Positions 1 to 11,242 are shown, counted from the stretch's first letter. The stretch: 64,000 nt of DNA from Turnera subulata (GCA_028386065.3 JAKUCV010002086.1:1-64000), one strand, 5' to 3'. The notes: generated from the letters alone by a model not told the origin. Made by a program: numbers and translations.

Positions 1-199
1 GTATTTGTTGTATAATTGTTAATCAATTATGATGTTGATATTGTATCCCGGTGAGAAGGGCAGTTTGGTCTTTCTACATGTTATGATAAATTTGATTGGT
101 TATATTGGGATACGGGTGTCCCGGGTATGATAAGGACCATTTGGTCAATCTATTATTAATTTATAACTTACATTAATAAATTGGGACACGGGCGTTTCA
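1..199 (+). repeat. 3' end of a long LTR (LARD-family)
   Basis: The stretch ends in GGGACACGGGCGTTTCA at 199 and resembles, in the opposite orientation, the ends of the long LTRs that begin at 32700, 38743, 45518 and 57098, including the segment in which a cytosine-rich CCCGG box is followed by a T-rich GGTC stretch. To its right, copia pol coding sequence starts at once, so this LTR inserted into a copia element. The rest of the LTR, and any partner LTR or target duplication on the left, lie outside the window. Confidence 0.7.
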
Positions 200-988
200 T
201 TCAACATGGATAAGGCTAAAGCAGTTAGTTGTCCTCTTGCTAACTACTTTAGATTGAGTCAGAGTCCCTCCACAGATGAGGAGAAGAGAGAGAGATGGAA
301 CGAGTTTCATATGCTTCAGCAGTTGGAAGCTTGATATATGCCATGGTATGTACTCGACTAGATATTGCTCGCGCAGTTGGAGTGGTAATCCGACACCTTT
401 CAAATCCTGGAAAAGAGCATTGGAATACTGTTAAGTGAATTCTTAGGTATCTTCGAGGAACCTCCAAAATGTGCTTGTGTTATGGAGAAGACAAACCAGT
501 GTTGGTTAGATATAACGATGTAGACATGGCAAGTGATGTTAGTTCCAGAAAATCTAAATCAGGATACCTGATTAATTTTTTAGGGGGAGCTGTGTCATGG
601 CAGTCGAGGCTACAAAGTGTGTTGCATTGTCAATGACATAAGCTAAATGTACTGCAGCAACGAAACTATGCAAGGAGTTGTTAAGGATGAAGAAGTTCCT
701 AACTGAACTAGGATTTTTGCAAGACAGTTATTAATTATTTTGTGATAGTCAGAGTGTTATCCATCCTGCGAAGAATGCATCCTTTCATTCCAGATCGAAG
801 CATATTGATGTGAGATACAATTGGATCAAGGATGTACACGAGAAGAAACAATTACAACTAGAAAAGATACACACGGACGAGAGTGGATCTGATATGCTGA
901 CGAAGACGCTTCCAAGAGGAAAGTTTGAATTTTGCTGAGAAGCTGCCAGGATGATGGATTCCCCCATGTAGTCGGAAAGGGGGAGAAT
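200..988 (+). pseudogene. Ty1/copia RT end and RNase H remnant, with PPT
   Basis: Broken reading frames give the C-terminal part of a copia polyprotein. It starts just before an MDKAKAV-like segment, passes through the VGSLIYAM segment at the end of reverse transcriptase, and continues into RNase H (SRKSKSGYL, GGAVSWQSRLQ, then RSKHIDVRY and SDMLTKTLPRGKFEFC). Stop codons and small indels interrupt it, for example after HWNTVK and in the segment that normally reads as the STTEAEY motif. A polypurine tract, GAAAGGGGGAGA, lies at about 975-986 directly before the LTR. The style is Tork/TNT1-like. The N-terminal part is lost behind the LTR at 1-199. Non-functional. Confidence 0.8.
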
Positions 989-1740
989 TATTAGGCTGTA
1001 AGTTTCCTTCACATGGTGGGGCCACACCTAATTTATTATAAAAAACAAAAGTAAAAAGCCAAAGACAGGAGAAAAAGAAGAAGAGGACAAACACCATAAT
1101 GTAGCAGCCAATTTTGTGTAGTATGCTACGTTGCAGCAAAGGTGGCAGCATACTTTGATAGTCATAATCGGCAATGAAGTTGTGCAGCATGTCTAGGTGC
1201 AACAGAGGATGAAAAATCAAGATCTAGAGTGCACCATGTTCCATCGTAGCACGAGGAACAAAATTGAAGAACAAAGTTGCACATCCACTGCCTATATAAA
1301 GGCAGGAGCTTGCAACGCAGATACACACAGCTCGCAGAGTAAAAACTCACAGGAGAGAAAAATAGAGAAAGAGAGAGAGAAAAAGAGAGAGGGGGAGGGA
1401 AAGAGAAAAAAAATAGTCCTTCTTAATTTAAAAAGTGATAAAATAGTCCTTCTTAATTTAGAAAGTGATAAAATAGTAAGAAAAAATACTTTTTGGGGTA
1501 TTTTTTGGAAATACTTTTGGGGGACACTATTTTGTGTAGAGCCTTAGGATTTATTTTGCCCCTAAATTTATTTTAGGAAAGTCTGACTTTGTAAGCGTAC
1601 TATTTTATAGTGGAAGTTTTATATGGGATCGAGCTTGTGGACGTAATCCAATAATTTTTTGGTGAGCCACGTTAAATTCTGTGTGCCATTTATTTTTCAG
1701 TCGATCATTATTCCGCAAGATAGTGCCACTCGGACTAACA
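989..1740 (+). repeat. 3' LTR of the copia remnant
   Basis: The LTR follows the polypurine tract. Its start TATTAG (from TGTTAG) is the inverted complement of its end CTAACA, as expected for copia LTR termini. A 30-bp tandem duplication (AAATAGTCCTTCTTAATTTA core, two units) lies at about 1411-1466, and a GAGA-rich purine run lies at 1355-1410, near where an LTR leader would be. No second LTR is in the window, so the ends are inferred from the terminal motif alone. Confidence 0.6.
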
Positions 1741-2060
1741 GGAGTGTGTCTAATGCTATGTTACTTTAGTTAAGTAGTCGTTAAGATTAGTTTTGGAGAA
1801 TAAAGAGTTAGTATGCTTAATTAAATATTTCTAGGCATGCCAAGGCCTAATTAAGTAGTCTTCTAAATTAGTATGTTGTATAAATTTGCTAGTGGTTTCT
1901 AGTCGAAAGTATGGTGAAGAACAATTAGTTTTTTCGTCCCTAAGTCTATTCTTAGTGTTTTGTGGTGTTCTTGAATTTTGGAAAATTTTCAGAATTTGTA
2001 TAAGAGCCTCCTCTCAAATCTGCCCATCAAATTATCAGTTCTATTTCCAACACTTGTGCC

Positions 2061-2390
2061 CTAAAAGGTTGGTTAGCTTTTGGCTTGGCTAATGTTGCTC
2101 AAAGTACTGTATGCCAGTGGCACAATTGTCTTGATGATCAAAGTTCTTTCTTCTTTTTTTTTTTTTGAGATTTTCTTTTTGAGAATTGATGATCAAATTC
2201 ATATACCAGTGTGACCTGCGATTCTTCCGAAGGGAATGGATCAAGGGAGTTCTGTCGAATAGTGGATGTAGATTATATATGGCATCTTCAATAAGTTTCT
2301 TCAAAACGTTACAGATACTCACGTGGCTCACCATCGCTTCGATTCCATCCACATTAATTATGCCATGCATGATGGTTAATTCAATAAATT
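2061..2390 (+). pseudogene. FAD2-like desaturase fragment (pseudogene)
   Basis: This segment aligns by eye with about 3741-4010 of the intact desaturase gene downstream. It matches the AAAGGGTTGGCTTGGCTGA region, the segment for a silent GSIVLI stretch, the [10 protein letters not shown] stretch, the VDRDYGIF stretch and the third histidine box. The box reads TDTHVAHH but is followed by RFDSI rather than LFSSI. The frame is broken by small indels and by a T-rich insertion at 2143-2185. The first two histidine boxes and the C-terminus are absent. It lies about 0.65 kb upstream of the intact gene in the same orientation, consistent with a partial tandem duplication. Non-functional. Confidence 0.8.
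2131..2197. repeat. 43-bp T-rich insert flanked by a 12-bp direct repeat
   Basis: TTGATGATCAAA occurs at 2131-2142 and again at 2186-2197, bounding a pyrimidine-rich 43-bp segment with a run of twelve T. The intact desaturase has one copy of the equivalent sequence, so the structure looks like a short insertion with a target duplication, or slippage repair, inside the pseudogene. Confidence 0.6.
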
Positions 2391-2748
2391 CAACGTTTCT
2401 CTGTAAAATTGAGAATTTCGGCCATGTCTGATGTTTCCACCTATATTTTAATTGTGGAGGAGTTTTCTTTGTTTATCTTTGTTTGTGTTGAAAGTATTTG
2501 GCAGCTTGGTAGACCGTACAGAAAAAAAATATCAGCATGCATTCTGCATTCCCGCGTAGCTTATTAGATTTATTTGTACCATTGTTTCTGTTCTTTTCGT
2601 TTTCCAAGCTCTGATGTCTGGTATTGCTTTTAAATTCTCTACTATTAATTGCAAATTAATGAAATAGTACTCCAGGTTCCTTGTTGTGGAGGTGGTATAG
2701 GATAGTTATCAACGTGAAGAATTTATAATTTTTGTCTTCTACTCCTGA

Positions 2749-3000
2749 CGTCTTGCTTTTGGCAGCCTGCCACATAATATTTTTGATGGAAGAATTAAAG
2801 AAGTTCCATTGCTAGCTACTGTGTGTTGTTTACATACTTGGCTCAATGGAAACTTACAAGAGATACACATTTTGTTCACTATTAATTCCAAGTTGGGGAT
2901 GTTGAAAATAGAACATCTATCGGACCCAAGAATTGCCGCAGAAATCAGTGCAAATACCTCAGTTCTTGACATCGTCTTCGTCAGGCTTGGTATATAATGC
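2749..3000 (+). other. Unrecognised short open frame upstream of the desaturase
   Basis: An open frame of about 80 codons ends at the TAA at 2995-2997. It follows a plausible 3' splice site, CTTGCTTTTGGCAG, at 2752-2765. The predicted peptide contains a LPHNIFDGRIKEVPLLATV stretch and a LSDPRIAAEIS stretch. I do not recognise a family. It could be a leftover exon of another gene, part of the 5' leader of the desaturase (FAD2 genes often have a long leader intron), or chance. Confidence 0.25.
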
Positions 3001-3045
3001 TGCATTGCCTTGTGGATTAGAGTAGAGAATTCTAAAAATACAGAA

Positions 3046-4152
3046 ATGGCAGCGAAACTCCAACCAAAAGCAGTGCCTCACTCAAAATCTCCATTCACAG
3101 TTAGCCAACTCAGGAACGCCATCCCTCCCCACTGCTTTCAACGCTCTTTTCTCCGCTCATTCTCTTACCTCGCTTATGACCTCTTCCTGATATATATCTT
3201 TTACCACATTGCCACAGCTTGCATCCCCTCCCTCCCTTCTCCACTCATGGCCTACATCGCTTGGCCTCTCTACTGGTTTCTCCAAGGCTGTATTCTCACT
3301 GGCATTTGGGGCATTGCCCATGAGTGTGGTCATGGAGCCTTCAGCGAGCACCAAGAGATTAATGATGTCATTGGCCTCATCCTCCATTCCGCACTACTCA
3401 TCCCTTACTTCTCATTTAAATACACACACCATCTCCACCACGCAAACACATCGTCCTTGGAACGGGACGAAAACTTTGTACCAAAGCCGAAATCCCAACT
3501 TCCCAAGTATTCCAAGTACCTTAACAACCCTCCAGGCAGAGCTTTCCGAATTGCCATATCGCTGACGGTGGGAATGTATCTGTACTTGGCATTCAACTTG
3601 GCCGGCAAGAAGCATGCCCGTCTCGCGAGTCACTATGATCCCTACAGTCCCTTGTTCACGGATAAGGAAAGGCTGCAAATTTACATTTCGGATGCAGGCC
3701 TCTTCGCTACCATTTATGTGCTATACAGAGTCGCTGCTGCAAAAGGGTTGGCTTGGCTGATGTGCGCATATGGTGTGCCTGTACTCTTTGCCAATGGCTC
3801 AATTGTCTTGATCACATTCTTGCAACACTGCCACCCGGACCTTCCACGCTATGATTCATCCGAATGGGAATGGTTGAAAGGAGCTTTGTCCACAGTGGAT
3901 AGAGATTATGGCATCTTCAACAAGGTTTTCCATAACATCACCGATACTCATGTAGCTCACCATCTCTTCAGTTCCATCCCACATTATCATGCACTGGAGG
4001 CAACCAAAGCAATCAAGCCGGTACTGGGTGAGTACTACAAGTTTGATGACACTCCAATTCTCAAATCACTGTGGAGGTCAACCACAGAGTGCTTATATGT
4101 TGAGCCAGATGAAGATACTAAGGGTGTCTATTGGTTCGGAAATACGATCTGA
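3046..4152 (+). CDS. FAD2: FAD2-like delta-12 fatty acid desaturase (diverged)
   Basis: A 368-residue membrane desaturase, slightly shorter than the roughly 383 residues usual for plant FAD2. FAD2 enzymes sit in the endoplasmic reticulum and insert the delta-12 double bond into oleate on phosphatidylcholine. The three histidine boxes are present: HECGH at residues 92-96, HHLHH at 128-132 and HVAHH at 302-306. [22 protein letters not shown] and THVAHHLF are close to FAD2. Differences from typical FAD2 are Gly97 after box I (usually His), HHLHH rather than HRRHH, Cys262 in the HCHPDLP stretch (usually Thr), and a C-terminus FGNTI in place of the YNNKL-like ER retrieval signal. The coding region is intronless, as in FAD2. 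I chose ATG 3046 because the residues before it in frame have no family match and an acceptor-like ACAG precedes it. Diverged FAD2 members can be acetylenases, hydroxylases or conjugases, so the product is open. Confidence 0.9.
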   Translation: MAAKLQPKAVPHSKSPFTVSQLRNAIPPHCFQRSFLRSFSYLAYDLFLIYIFYHIATACIPSLPSPLMAYIAWPLYWFLQGCILTGIWGIAHECGHGAFSEHQEINDVIGLILHSALLIPYFSFKYTHHLHHANTSSLERDENFVPKPKSQLPKYSKYLNNPPGRAFRIAISLTVGMYLYLAFNLAGKKHARLASHYDPYSPLFTDKERLQIYISDAGLFATIYVLYRVAAAKGLAWLMCAYGVPVLFANGSIVLITFLQHCHPDLPRYDSSEWEWLKGALSTVDRDYGIFNKVFHNITDTHVAHHLFSSIPHYHALEATKAIKPVLGEYYKFDDTPILKSLWRSTTECLYVEPDEDTKGVYWFGNTI

Positions 4153-4186
4153 AGCTTAGTTTAATTGTATGATCGATCATGATTGG

Positions 4187-4192
4187 AATAAA
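4187..4192 (+). terminator. Polyadenylation signal of the desaturase gene
   Basis: AATAAA lies 35 bases after the stop codon in an AT-rich 3' region. This is a typical position for a plant near-upstream element, but the cleavage site cannot be seen. Confidence 0.5.
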
Positions 4193-4383
4193 ACTATTAT
4201 ACTAATGGCATGCCAACCAATATAATATTATATATCTAATAAAGGGTTTCCTCTTGACATAAATTTCCTGATTTTTCTCATTGAAGATCCTTATCTATTA
4301 CGATATTAGTAGTGAGCAGATACGCACAGTAAGCAATATAAAACTTGTCCATGACTTGGAGAATTTTGTTTGTATATAGAATC

Positions 4384-4432
4384 AAAGTACGTACTTTTTT
4401 GGTTCTTCAGAAAAAAAAAAAGTACGTACTTT
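4384..4432. repeat. Pair of GTAC-centred 14-bp palindromes
   Basis: The perfect palindrome AAAGTACGTACTTT occurs at 4384-4397 and 4419-4432, about 35 bases apart, separated by a short loop with a poly-A run. GTAC is the core bound by SBP-type plant factors, but its position downstream of a gene gives no proof of function. Confidence 0.5.
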
Positions 4433-5299
4433 TTTCTCCAAGACATAAGTCATGGGATTAAAATATGTATTTATGTGAAAAATATAGATATGCCGCAACA
4501 GGAAAGTTCTGTTGGCGTTGGGAATGTGTTTATGCCAATACTGGTCAAATGTGTCAGGAAAGCCCTTTAATTTTTTTTTTTGATAGTAGGAAAGCCCTAT
4601 AATTTGCATGGAGAAAATTGAATCTTTGTTGTGTTGGAAATTACCAACAGGACAAATTTGTTGATAATGATTATGCCTCAGGTCAAAATTTGTCGGCAAA
4701 TTGCTTTAAGAGTTTACAACAGGGAAAAAAAAAAAACTTGTTGATGACGTTTATATCAATGCCTGGTCCAATTCGTTTGCAGCAGAACTTAAGCACAGTT
4801 TTTGTTCCCCAGACGGAGCTTTGTTCCGACTAGATTCGACCCGAGTTACGCATCTAATTATGGTGGGTAAGCAGGAACGGATCCAAAAATACTTTTTTAG
4901 TGTAGGCAAACAAATAAAAGTATGAAAAATTATATAACCAATCAAGTTTAAAGAAAAATTTTAGTGTCAAATATTAAAATTAATGAAATATTATAATTAT
5001 TTATATCTGTTTTGGTAGATTAATTATGTACAAAATCTATCCAGTAATAAGCATTTATTTAGATAAAAAAATTATTTCATAAATACTTAATTTATAGACA
5101 TATAGAATTATAATTAGAAATCCTCAAGGAATTTTGTTACAGATTTATTTGTTATGTAATAATTTCTCATTTTGATTTTGAAAATAATGAATAATTAGTT
5201 TATTATTAATAAAATATATTTTAATTGACAGCAAATCATTGAAAACATCTATAACAGTTAATGTTCTTTAAAAAATTAGGAAAGAGATAAAGGTTATCT

Positions 5300-5317
5300 A
5301 AAAGAAAAACAATAAAA
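5300..5317 (+). repeat. LINE target site duplication, left copy
   Basis: The 18 bases AAAAGAAAAACAATAAAA are identical to 11225-11242. The A-rich target suits target-primed reverse transcription. Confidence 0.9.
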
Positions 5318-5472
5318 ATAAGACTCCCGAGGTTTTCGGGTTTTCTCTCGTCTTGGTGCGAGTTCTCTCCCTTTAGGGTTTCTGCCTCCCTGGTAGGGTT
5401 TTCCCTATCTAGGGTTTTCTTTTGTTTTTTCCTTGTGTTTGATTGTTCTTCCAATCGGTGTGGGGGCTGGCA

Positions 5473-7065
5473 ATGGCGTCCAGCGGTAATATCCCCCGTC
5501 GACGTGATGCTGGGCCGATGGCGATGCGAACCGAAGCGGAGAGGAAGGTTATTGTCGTTGAGGAAGACCCGTCTGAGGAGGCGCAGTCGGAGGTGCAGCT
5601 CTGTTTGGTGAGTAGGTTATGGACTGATCATCCTTTTAACGCACAGGCTTTCATGAAGACCATGAAATTGGTCTGGAAGCCAGGGCATGATCTGGAGATC
5701 TCTCAATTGGACACAAACCTATTTGTGTTCCAATTCTTCCATTGGCGTGATCGTGAGAGGGTATTAGAACAAGAGCCATGAAATTTTGATAATCAAGTTG
5801 TGGTTTTAGGGGAATTGAAGGGTAACGAGCAGCCGTCAGATTTACACCTCTTCCACGTCCCCATGTGGACTAGGGTTTATGATGTGCCGTTCAATCTACG
5901 CAAACCAAAGCTTGTTGAGGCATTGGGTGACCAGGTAGGTAGCTTTTTGGAAGTTGATGCCGAGCGGGGGATTCATCAGGGGAGGTTTATTCGTTTCAGG
6001 GCCATTCTGGATGTTCGGACCCCTCTCCTTCGTGGCTCTACTGTTCAGATGGCTGATGGGAAGGAAGTTTGGGTATATTTCAAATACGAGCGGTTGCCAT
6101 GGTTCTGTTTTCATTCTGGGTGCATGGGTCATGTGGCGAGGGACTGCTCTACTGTGGATGATGATGATCTTCAGAACCCCCTCTTATTCCAATACGGAGA
6201 CGAGCTGCGGGCCTCTCCTCTCCGTCGGATTGGTTTCTCCTAGGGGCCCCGGCTTAATGATGAGAAAGTGAAGAGGAAACGGATTTTCAAACCAGGACGT
6301 GATAGGGTGGATGTCAGAAAGGAAGCTAACCCGGTGGTTAAGGATCGCACCACTACGGCTACTTCACAGCCTCTGAGATCCAATTTTGTTCAAACGAGGG
6401 AAGACGATCTGAATGGAGATTCTGTCAGGGGTGGGTCCCAGGCTGTTGTACATGTGTGCAACCCTATTGATAGCCCTCTTGGTAAGATTGTTGCACAGGT
6501 TCAAGGTTTCGGGTTACATGAGGTTGAGAGTTTGGAGGGGGTCGATGTTGGCTCAAAATATGCGCCCATTTCACCTCGACCTACTATGGAAAGGGATGTA
6601 CTTTCGTCCGAGATTCCATATGTGAATGAAGGGGTTCCTGTAGGGTCTCATACATCTGCCACTTGTTTTTCTCCTCCAGGATTCCCTTTAAAACCATCCT
6701 CACCTAGTCCCTAGAACCTCATCATCTCTGACCACAATACACCCGACTCACTCTCTCCCACCAAAATCCCGATAACCGACCCTCCTGCTCATAGTGAACC
6801 TGAGCCTTTAGCTCTCCATCATGTACCAATTGAACCCCCTAAGACTATCACGACGTGGAAACGTCTGGCTCGTAATCTTGTGAGTAATGAGGGTTCCTCT
6901 ATTATGGCGGCATGTGATCCAAAGCGGAAATCGGTGAGGCTGAGTGAAGATGGGAGTGTGGAGCAGTCGAAGGGTGGAAGGAAGAAACGCAAGGAGGCGG
7001 CTGGCAATTTGGATTGTGCTTCTGAATTGGCGGAGGTTGCGGTGCAACCCCGCCTAGCATTATGA
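5473..7065 (+). pseudogene. LINE ORF1 (Gag-like, CCHC knuckle), broken by stops
   Basis: One reading frame of 531 codons runs from ATG 5473 to the TGA at 7063-7065, interrupted only by in-frame stops at 5779 (TGA), 6241 (TAG) and 6712 (TAG). The N-terminal half is the plant L1 ORF1 type: SRLWTDHPFNAQAFMKTM, then VPMWTRVYDVPFNLR, then a CX2-4HX4C-like knuckle, CFHSGCMGHVARDC, at about 6106-6147. The C-terminal third is low in complexity, rich in Pro and Ser, with basic runs near its end. ORF1 proteins bind LINE RNA. Its stop overlaps the ORF2 start (ATGA at 7062-7065), which suggests that ORF2 was translated by reinitiation. Confidence 0.85.
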
Positions 7066-10000
7066 GTCTCTTATGTTGGAACTGCCGTGGTTTGGGGGAT
7101 CCACGTGCAGTTTTCGGACTATGCAAGCTGTTACAGCTTGAAAACCCTCTCATAGTCTTCCTCTCAGAGACTAGGTTGAAGAAATTTGAGAGGGAAAGGA
7201 TTTTTGGGCGGCTGAGATGGGATGGGCTACTTGTTGTGGAGTGTGAGGGCAATGGGAGAGCTCGCAGTGGGGGATTGGCACTTCTGTGGAAGAATGACTT
7301 GCAGGTTACTCTCCGATCACTCTCTTTGCATCGTATTGATGTCTTAGTTGAGGGGGGGTAATGGTTCAGACCAATGGCAATTCACTGGACTATACGGTTG
7401 GCCTGAAACATCCGAAAAGTGGATAACATGGGAGCTGTGGAATCGGCCAGGAGATTTGCCAGATGTTGCTTGGTTGTGTGGGGGGGATATCAACGAAATA
7501 TTATTTCAATGGGAAAAGAGGGGGGGTTTACCACGATCTTTTAATGCTATGCAGGAGTTTCATGCTACATTGGTAAATCTGCGGCTCTATGATCTCGGCT
7601 ATATGGGTTGCGATTTTACATGGGCCAATATCATCATGATCACACCCATATAGAAAAACGTATTGACAGAATGGTTGGTTCCACTGCCTGGTCTGATTTT
7701 TTCCCTAGAGCCCTTGTCAAGCAGTTACCGTGTCAGGGTTCTGATCATGCCCCATTAAAGGTAGTGTCAGATAGACCGCAGGGTTTTTCAGTTAAGCAGA
7801 AACGCCTCTTCCGTTTTGAAGCGGTGTGGCTGAGGGATGAGCAGTGTGCGGCTACTGTGGACAGGGCATGGAGGTCGAATTCTGTTGAGGCACCTTTGGG
7901 GCGAGTTTTGTATAAAATTGATCGGTGTAGCCAGATGCTTTCTGAATGGAGCAAGGCGCACTTCCCTAATATAATCTCGTCTCTTAAGGAAAAGCGCAAA
8001 CTGCTTGAAGAATTGAATATGGCTATCCAAACACCGGATGTGGTTCAGCGCTCTAAGTGTGTTAATAAGGAGATTGAAGCCCTCATTGTCCAGGAAGAAG
8101 TGTTATGGTCACAGAGGTCCAGGATTTCTTGGCTGAAGGATGGGGATAAAAATACCAAATACTTCTTTCATAAAGCTAACCAGCGCAGCAAGGCGAATGG
8201 AATTATGGATATCAAGAATAATTCGGGGCAGTGGTTGACTACTCAGCAAGATATTGCAAATGTATTCAATGATTTTTACTCGAAGTTATTCAGGTCGGAT
8301 GCCCCTCTTTGTATGGATCCCGTGTTATCGTCAGTGCGAGGGAGAGTTACCGAGGCTATGTGATCTGAGCTAGATAAACCTTACATGCGGTCTGAGATCC
8401 TAATTGCTTTGAAGCAAATGCATCCCTCCAAGGCGCCCGGGCCGGACGGTATGTCTCCATTATTTTTTCAAAAATTCTGGTCCATTGTGGGAAATGATAT
8501 TTGCTCTTTAGTTTTCGATGTCTTGAATATGGTGCTGATCATACCCCTTTAAATCATACTTTCGTCACCTTAATTCCAAAAATCAAGCATCCAGAATTAT
8601 GTAGCCAGTACCGACCAATTAGTCTCTATAATGTGGTTTTCAAACTCATCACTAAAGTCATCGCAAATCGTTTGAAACTCATATTACCATAGATACTTGG
8701 TGAGGAGCAAAGTGCCTTTGTCCCGGGTAGATTGATTACTGATAATGCTCTTATTGCCTTTGAATCTTTCCACTATATGAAGAAGGTTTGTACTGGTAGG
8801 AAGGGCTATATGGGATTGAAACTGGACATAAGTAAAGCTTATGATCGTGTGGAGTGGGATTTCCTGGAGGCTATCATGCTTCGGCTGGGGTTCAGTTCTT
8901 CTTGGGTTAACCTCGTGTTGAGATGTGTCAGGTCAGTTTCCTATTCATTGCTCATCAATCGTGTTCCCCAACAAAAGATTATCCCTTCCAGAGGTATCCG
9001 CCAAGGGGATCCTCTCTCTCCCTACCTTTTCTTGCTGTGTGTTGAGGGCTTATCTTGTCTTATTAATCGGAGAGTTGAGGAAGGTCGAGTCCATGGAATC
9101 CGGGTATGCAGCACAGCCCCATCTGTCTCTCAGTTATTTTTTGCAGACGATAGCATTTTGTTTGCACGTGCTACTAGAGGAGAAGCTATGGTTATTTCTT
9201 CTATCCTGAAACAGTATGAAGATGCTTCAAGTCAGAAGGTGAATTTAGATAAATCGGAGGTTTTATTTAGCCAAAATGTGCCTGATCAGCTAATATCCAG
9301 TATCCAAGGGGATCTCAGTGTTAAGGATGTCCAAACCTTCGATTGTTATCTGGGCTTACCGGCCATGGTGGGTCGCTCTAAGAAGCTGATCTTTGCTTTT
9401 GTTAGAGACAGATTGGTGAAGAAGATGGGTCAATAGAAGGAATAATTTCTATCAGATGCTGGGAGGGAACTTTTTATTAAATCTGTAGCTCAAGCTGTTC
9501 CCAACTATGTGATGAGTTGTTTCTTGTTGCCTGCTTCGATATGTGATGAGATTGAGGTGCTTATCCGGAAATTTTGGTGGGGCCACAGGGATGGGAAGAG
9601 GAAGATACACTGGCTATCTTGGGATAAGCTATGTCGAAAGAAATCAGTGGGTGGATTGGGTTACAGGTCCCTTGATGCTTTTAACATGGCTTTCTTAGCC
9701 AAGCAAGGTTGGCGCCTTATATCTAATGAATGCAGTCTCTTGGCTCGCATCCTCAAGGCACGATACTTTCCTCGGACTTCTTTTTTGCAGGCCAATGTGG
9801 GATCTAATCCAAGCTATACCTGGAGAAGTATACACAAGGCCAAGTTCCTATTGGAAAAGGGTGTTCGATGGTTGGTCGGGAATGGGACTCAGTTCCGGAT
9901 TTGGGAGGACAAATGGCTTCCAAGAGACGACAATTTCCTAGCTACTTCACCTGTTCGGGAGCTTGACCCACAGGCTTATGTATCGGAGCTAATTGATGAA

Positions 10001-11194
10001 TCTACGGCTGACTGGAACTATGAGCTTATTGAGTCCATTTTCTCTCATGACGAAGCCCAACTCATTAGAAGCATCCCCTTAAGTGCACGTCTCCCTGCTG
10101 ATATGCCGACCTGGAATTTCAGCCCTTCAGGTCAGTACACTGTCAAAATAGGATACCACCTTGGCCTGTCTAGTTTGCATCCGGCACGGGCTTCGGTCGA
10201 GACTGTGGCTCCTGGCTTCTCATCGCCTTGGTGGAAATCATTGTGGAAACTATATATCCCTCCGAAGTTAAGATCTTTTGCCTGGCGCATATGCACAGAT
10301 ATCCTTCCTGTTCGAGCTAACTTAATGAATAGGTTGGGACTAGGTGATGCCTTGTGCCCTAGATGTAATGGTGCCCCGGAGACAACTGTTCATCTCCTTA
10401 TTGATTGTCCTGCTTCTCAAGCTGTCTGGAATGTTTGTGGTATTCAGCAATCCTCCTCTAATCTCCCCTCGGGTTTGGCAGGAGATTGGCTTGTCAAATT
10501 GGCAGCCTCGCCAGATAGCTCACTGCTAGAGCGTTCTTTATGCTTAGCCTGGGCATTATGGAAGGATCGCAATCAACGTATATTCCAAGACAAAGCATCG
10601 CTCCCTTCTGTGATTGCTAACTCAGCCATGAATTTGTTGACAGGTTATCAGGATGCTAACAAGCCGGAGGTAGTGGTGGCTACTACTAGCCGATCTCAAA
10701 ACTGGAAACCACCTCCCATGCACACATATAAGTTCAACACTGATGTAGCTATCTCCACGACGAGTACAGGTCTAGGGGCCATACTACGTAATTGGAATGG
10801 TGAGATATTAGCTTTGGCAACCAAGGTCCTCCCTGGTCGCATGGAGCCAACTGCCGGTGAAGCTTTGGCGGCCCGCTGGGGCCTCAGTCTTGCGGCGGAA
10901 CTTGGTATCAACAGCCTGATCCTGGAGATGGATTCTCATACAGTTGTCTCGACCTTACAGTCTACTTCTACACCCATTACAGCAGTCGGACATGTGATTG
11001 CTGATTTACGTTCTTTAATTTCCTCGTTTTGCTGTTTTTTAGTCTTTTATATTCCTCGTTCGGCGAATAAGGCAACTGATTGCCTAAGTCATCTTGCCTT
11101 TTCTTTTGGAACTGAGCATCTGTGGTTTAATAACTTCCCAGATGCGATTTCTGCTATTGTCACTACTGATGTAGCTCCCGTGAGTTTGATTTAA
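7062..11194 (+). pseudogene. LINE ORF2: endonuclease, reverse transcriptase, RNase H
   Basis: The domains in order are an AP-type endonuclease (LLCWNCRGLG, LSETRLKK, GGLALLWK, then GSDHAPL near 7740), a reverse transcriptase (KAPGPDG, YRPISLYNVVFKLITK, GIRQGDPLSPYLF and the catalytic FADD at about 9139-9150), a zf-RVT segment (CPRCNGAPETTVHLLIDC), and a C-terminal RNase H with D, E and D residues (NTDVA, AGEALAARW, LEMDS). Frameshifts lie in a run of seven G at 7352-7358, near 7640 and near 8530. In-frame stops lie at 8361, 8690, 9434 and shortly after that. The catalytic motifs survive, so the decay is fairly recent. Confidence 0.88.
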
Positions 11195-11224
11195 GCAACA
11201 ATAAAGTCTGTTTTCTCAAAAAAA

Positions 11225-11242
11225 AAAAGAAAAACAATAAAA
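11225..11242 (+). repeat. LINE target site duplication, right copy
   Basis: An exact match to 5300-5317, it follows the poly-A tail directly. Part of the A run could belong to either the tail or the duplication. Confidence 0.9.

Larger units (their letters stand above)
5318..11224 (+). mobile_element. L1-type LINE, full length but mutated
   Basis: The element comprises a short 5' leader (5318-5472), ORF1 with a zinc knuckle, ORF2 with endonuclease, reverse transcriptase and RNase H, a short 3' UTR with an AATAAA-like motif, and a poly-A tail ending at 11224. The 18-bp direct repeat AAAAGAAAAACAATAAAA lies at 5300-5317 and 11225-11242, so both ends are defined and the copy is not 5'-truncated. 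Several stops and frameshifts in both ORFs make it immobile now. It is inserted in AT-rich DNA that may itself be a MITE. Confidence 0.92.

Noticed and set aside
3010..3045. Upstream extension of the desaturase reading frame
   Set aside because: It has no ATG, and its residues have no match to FAD2 N-termini.
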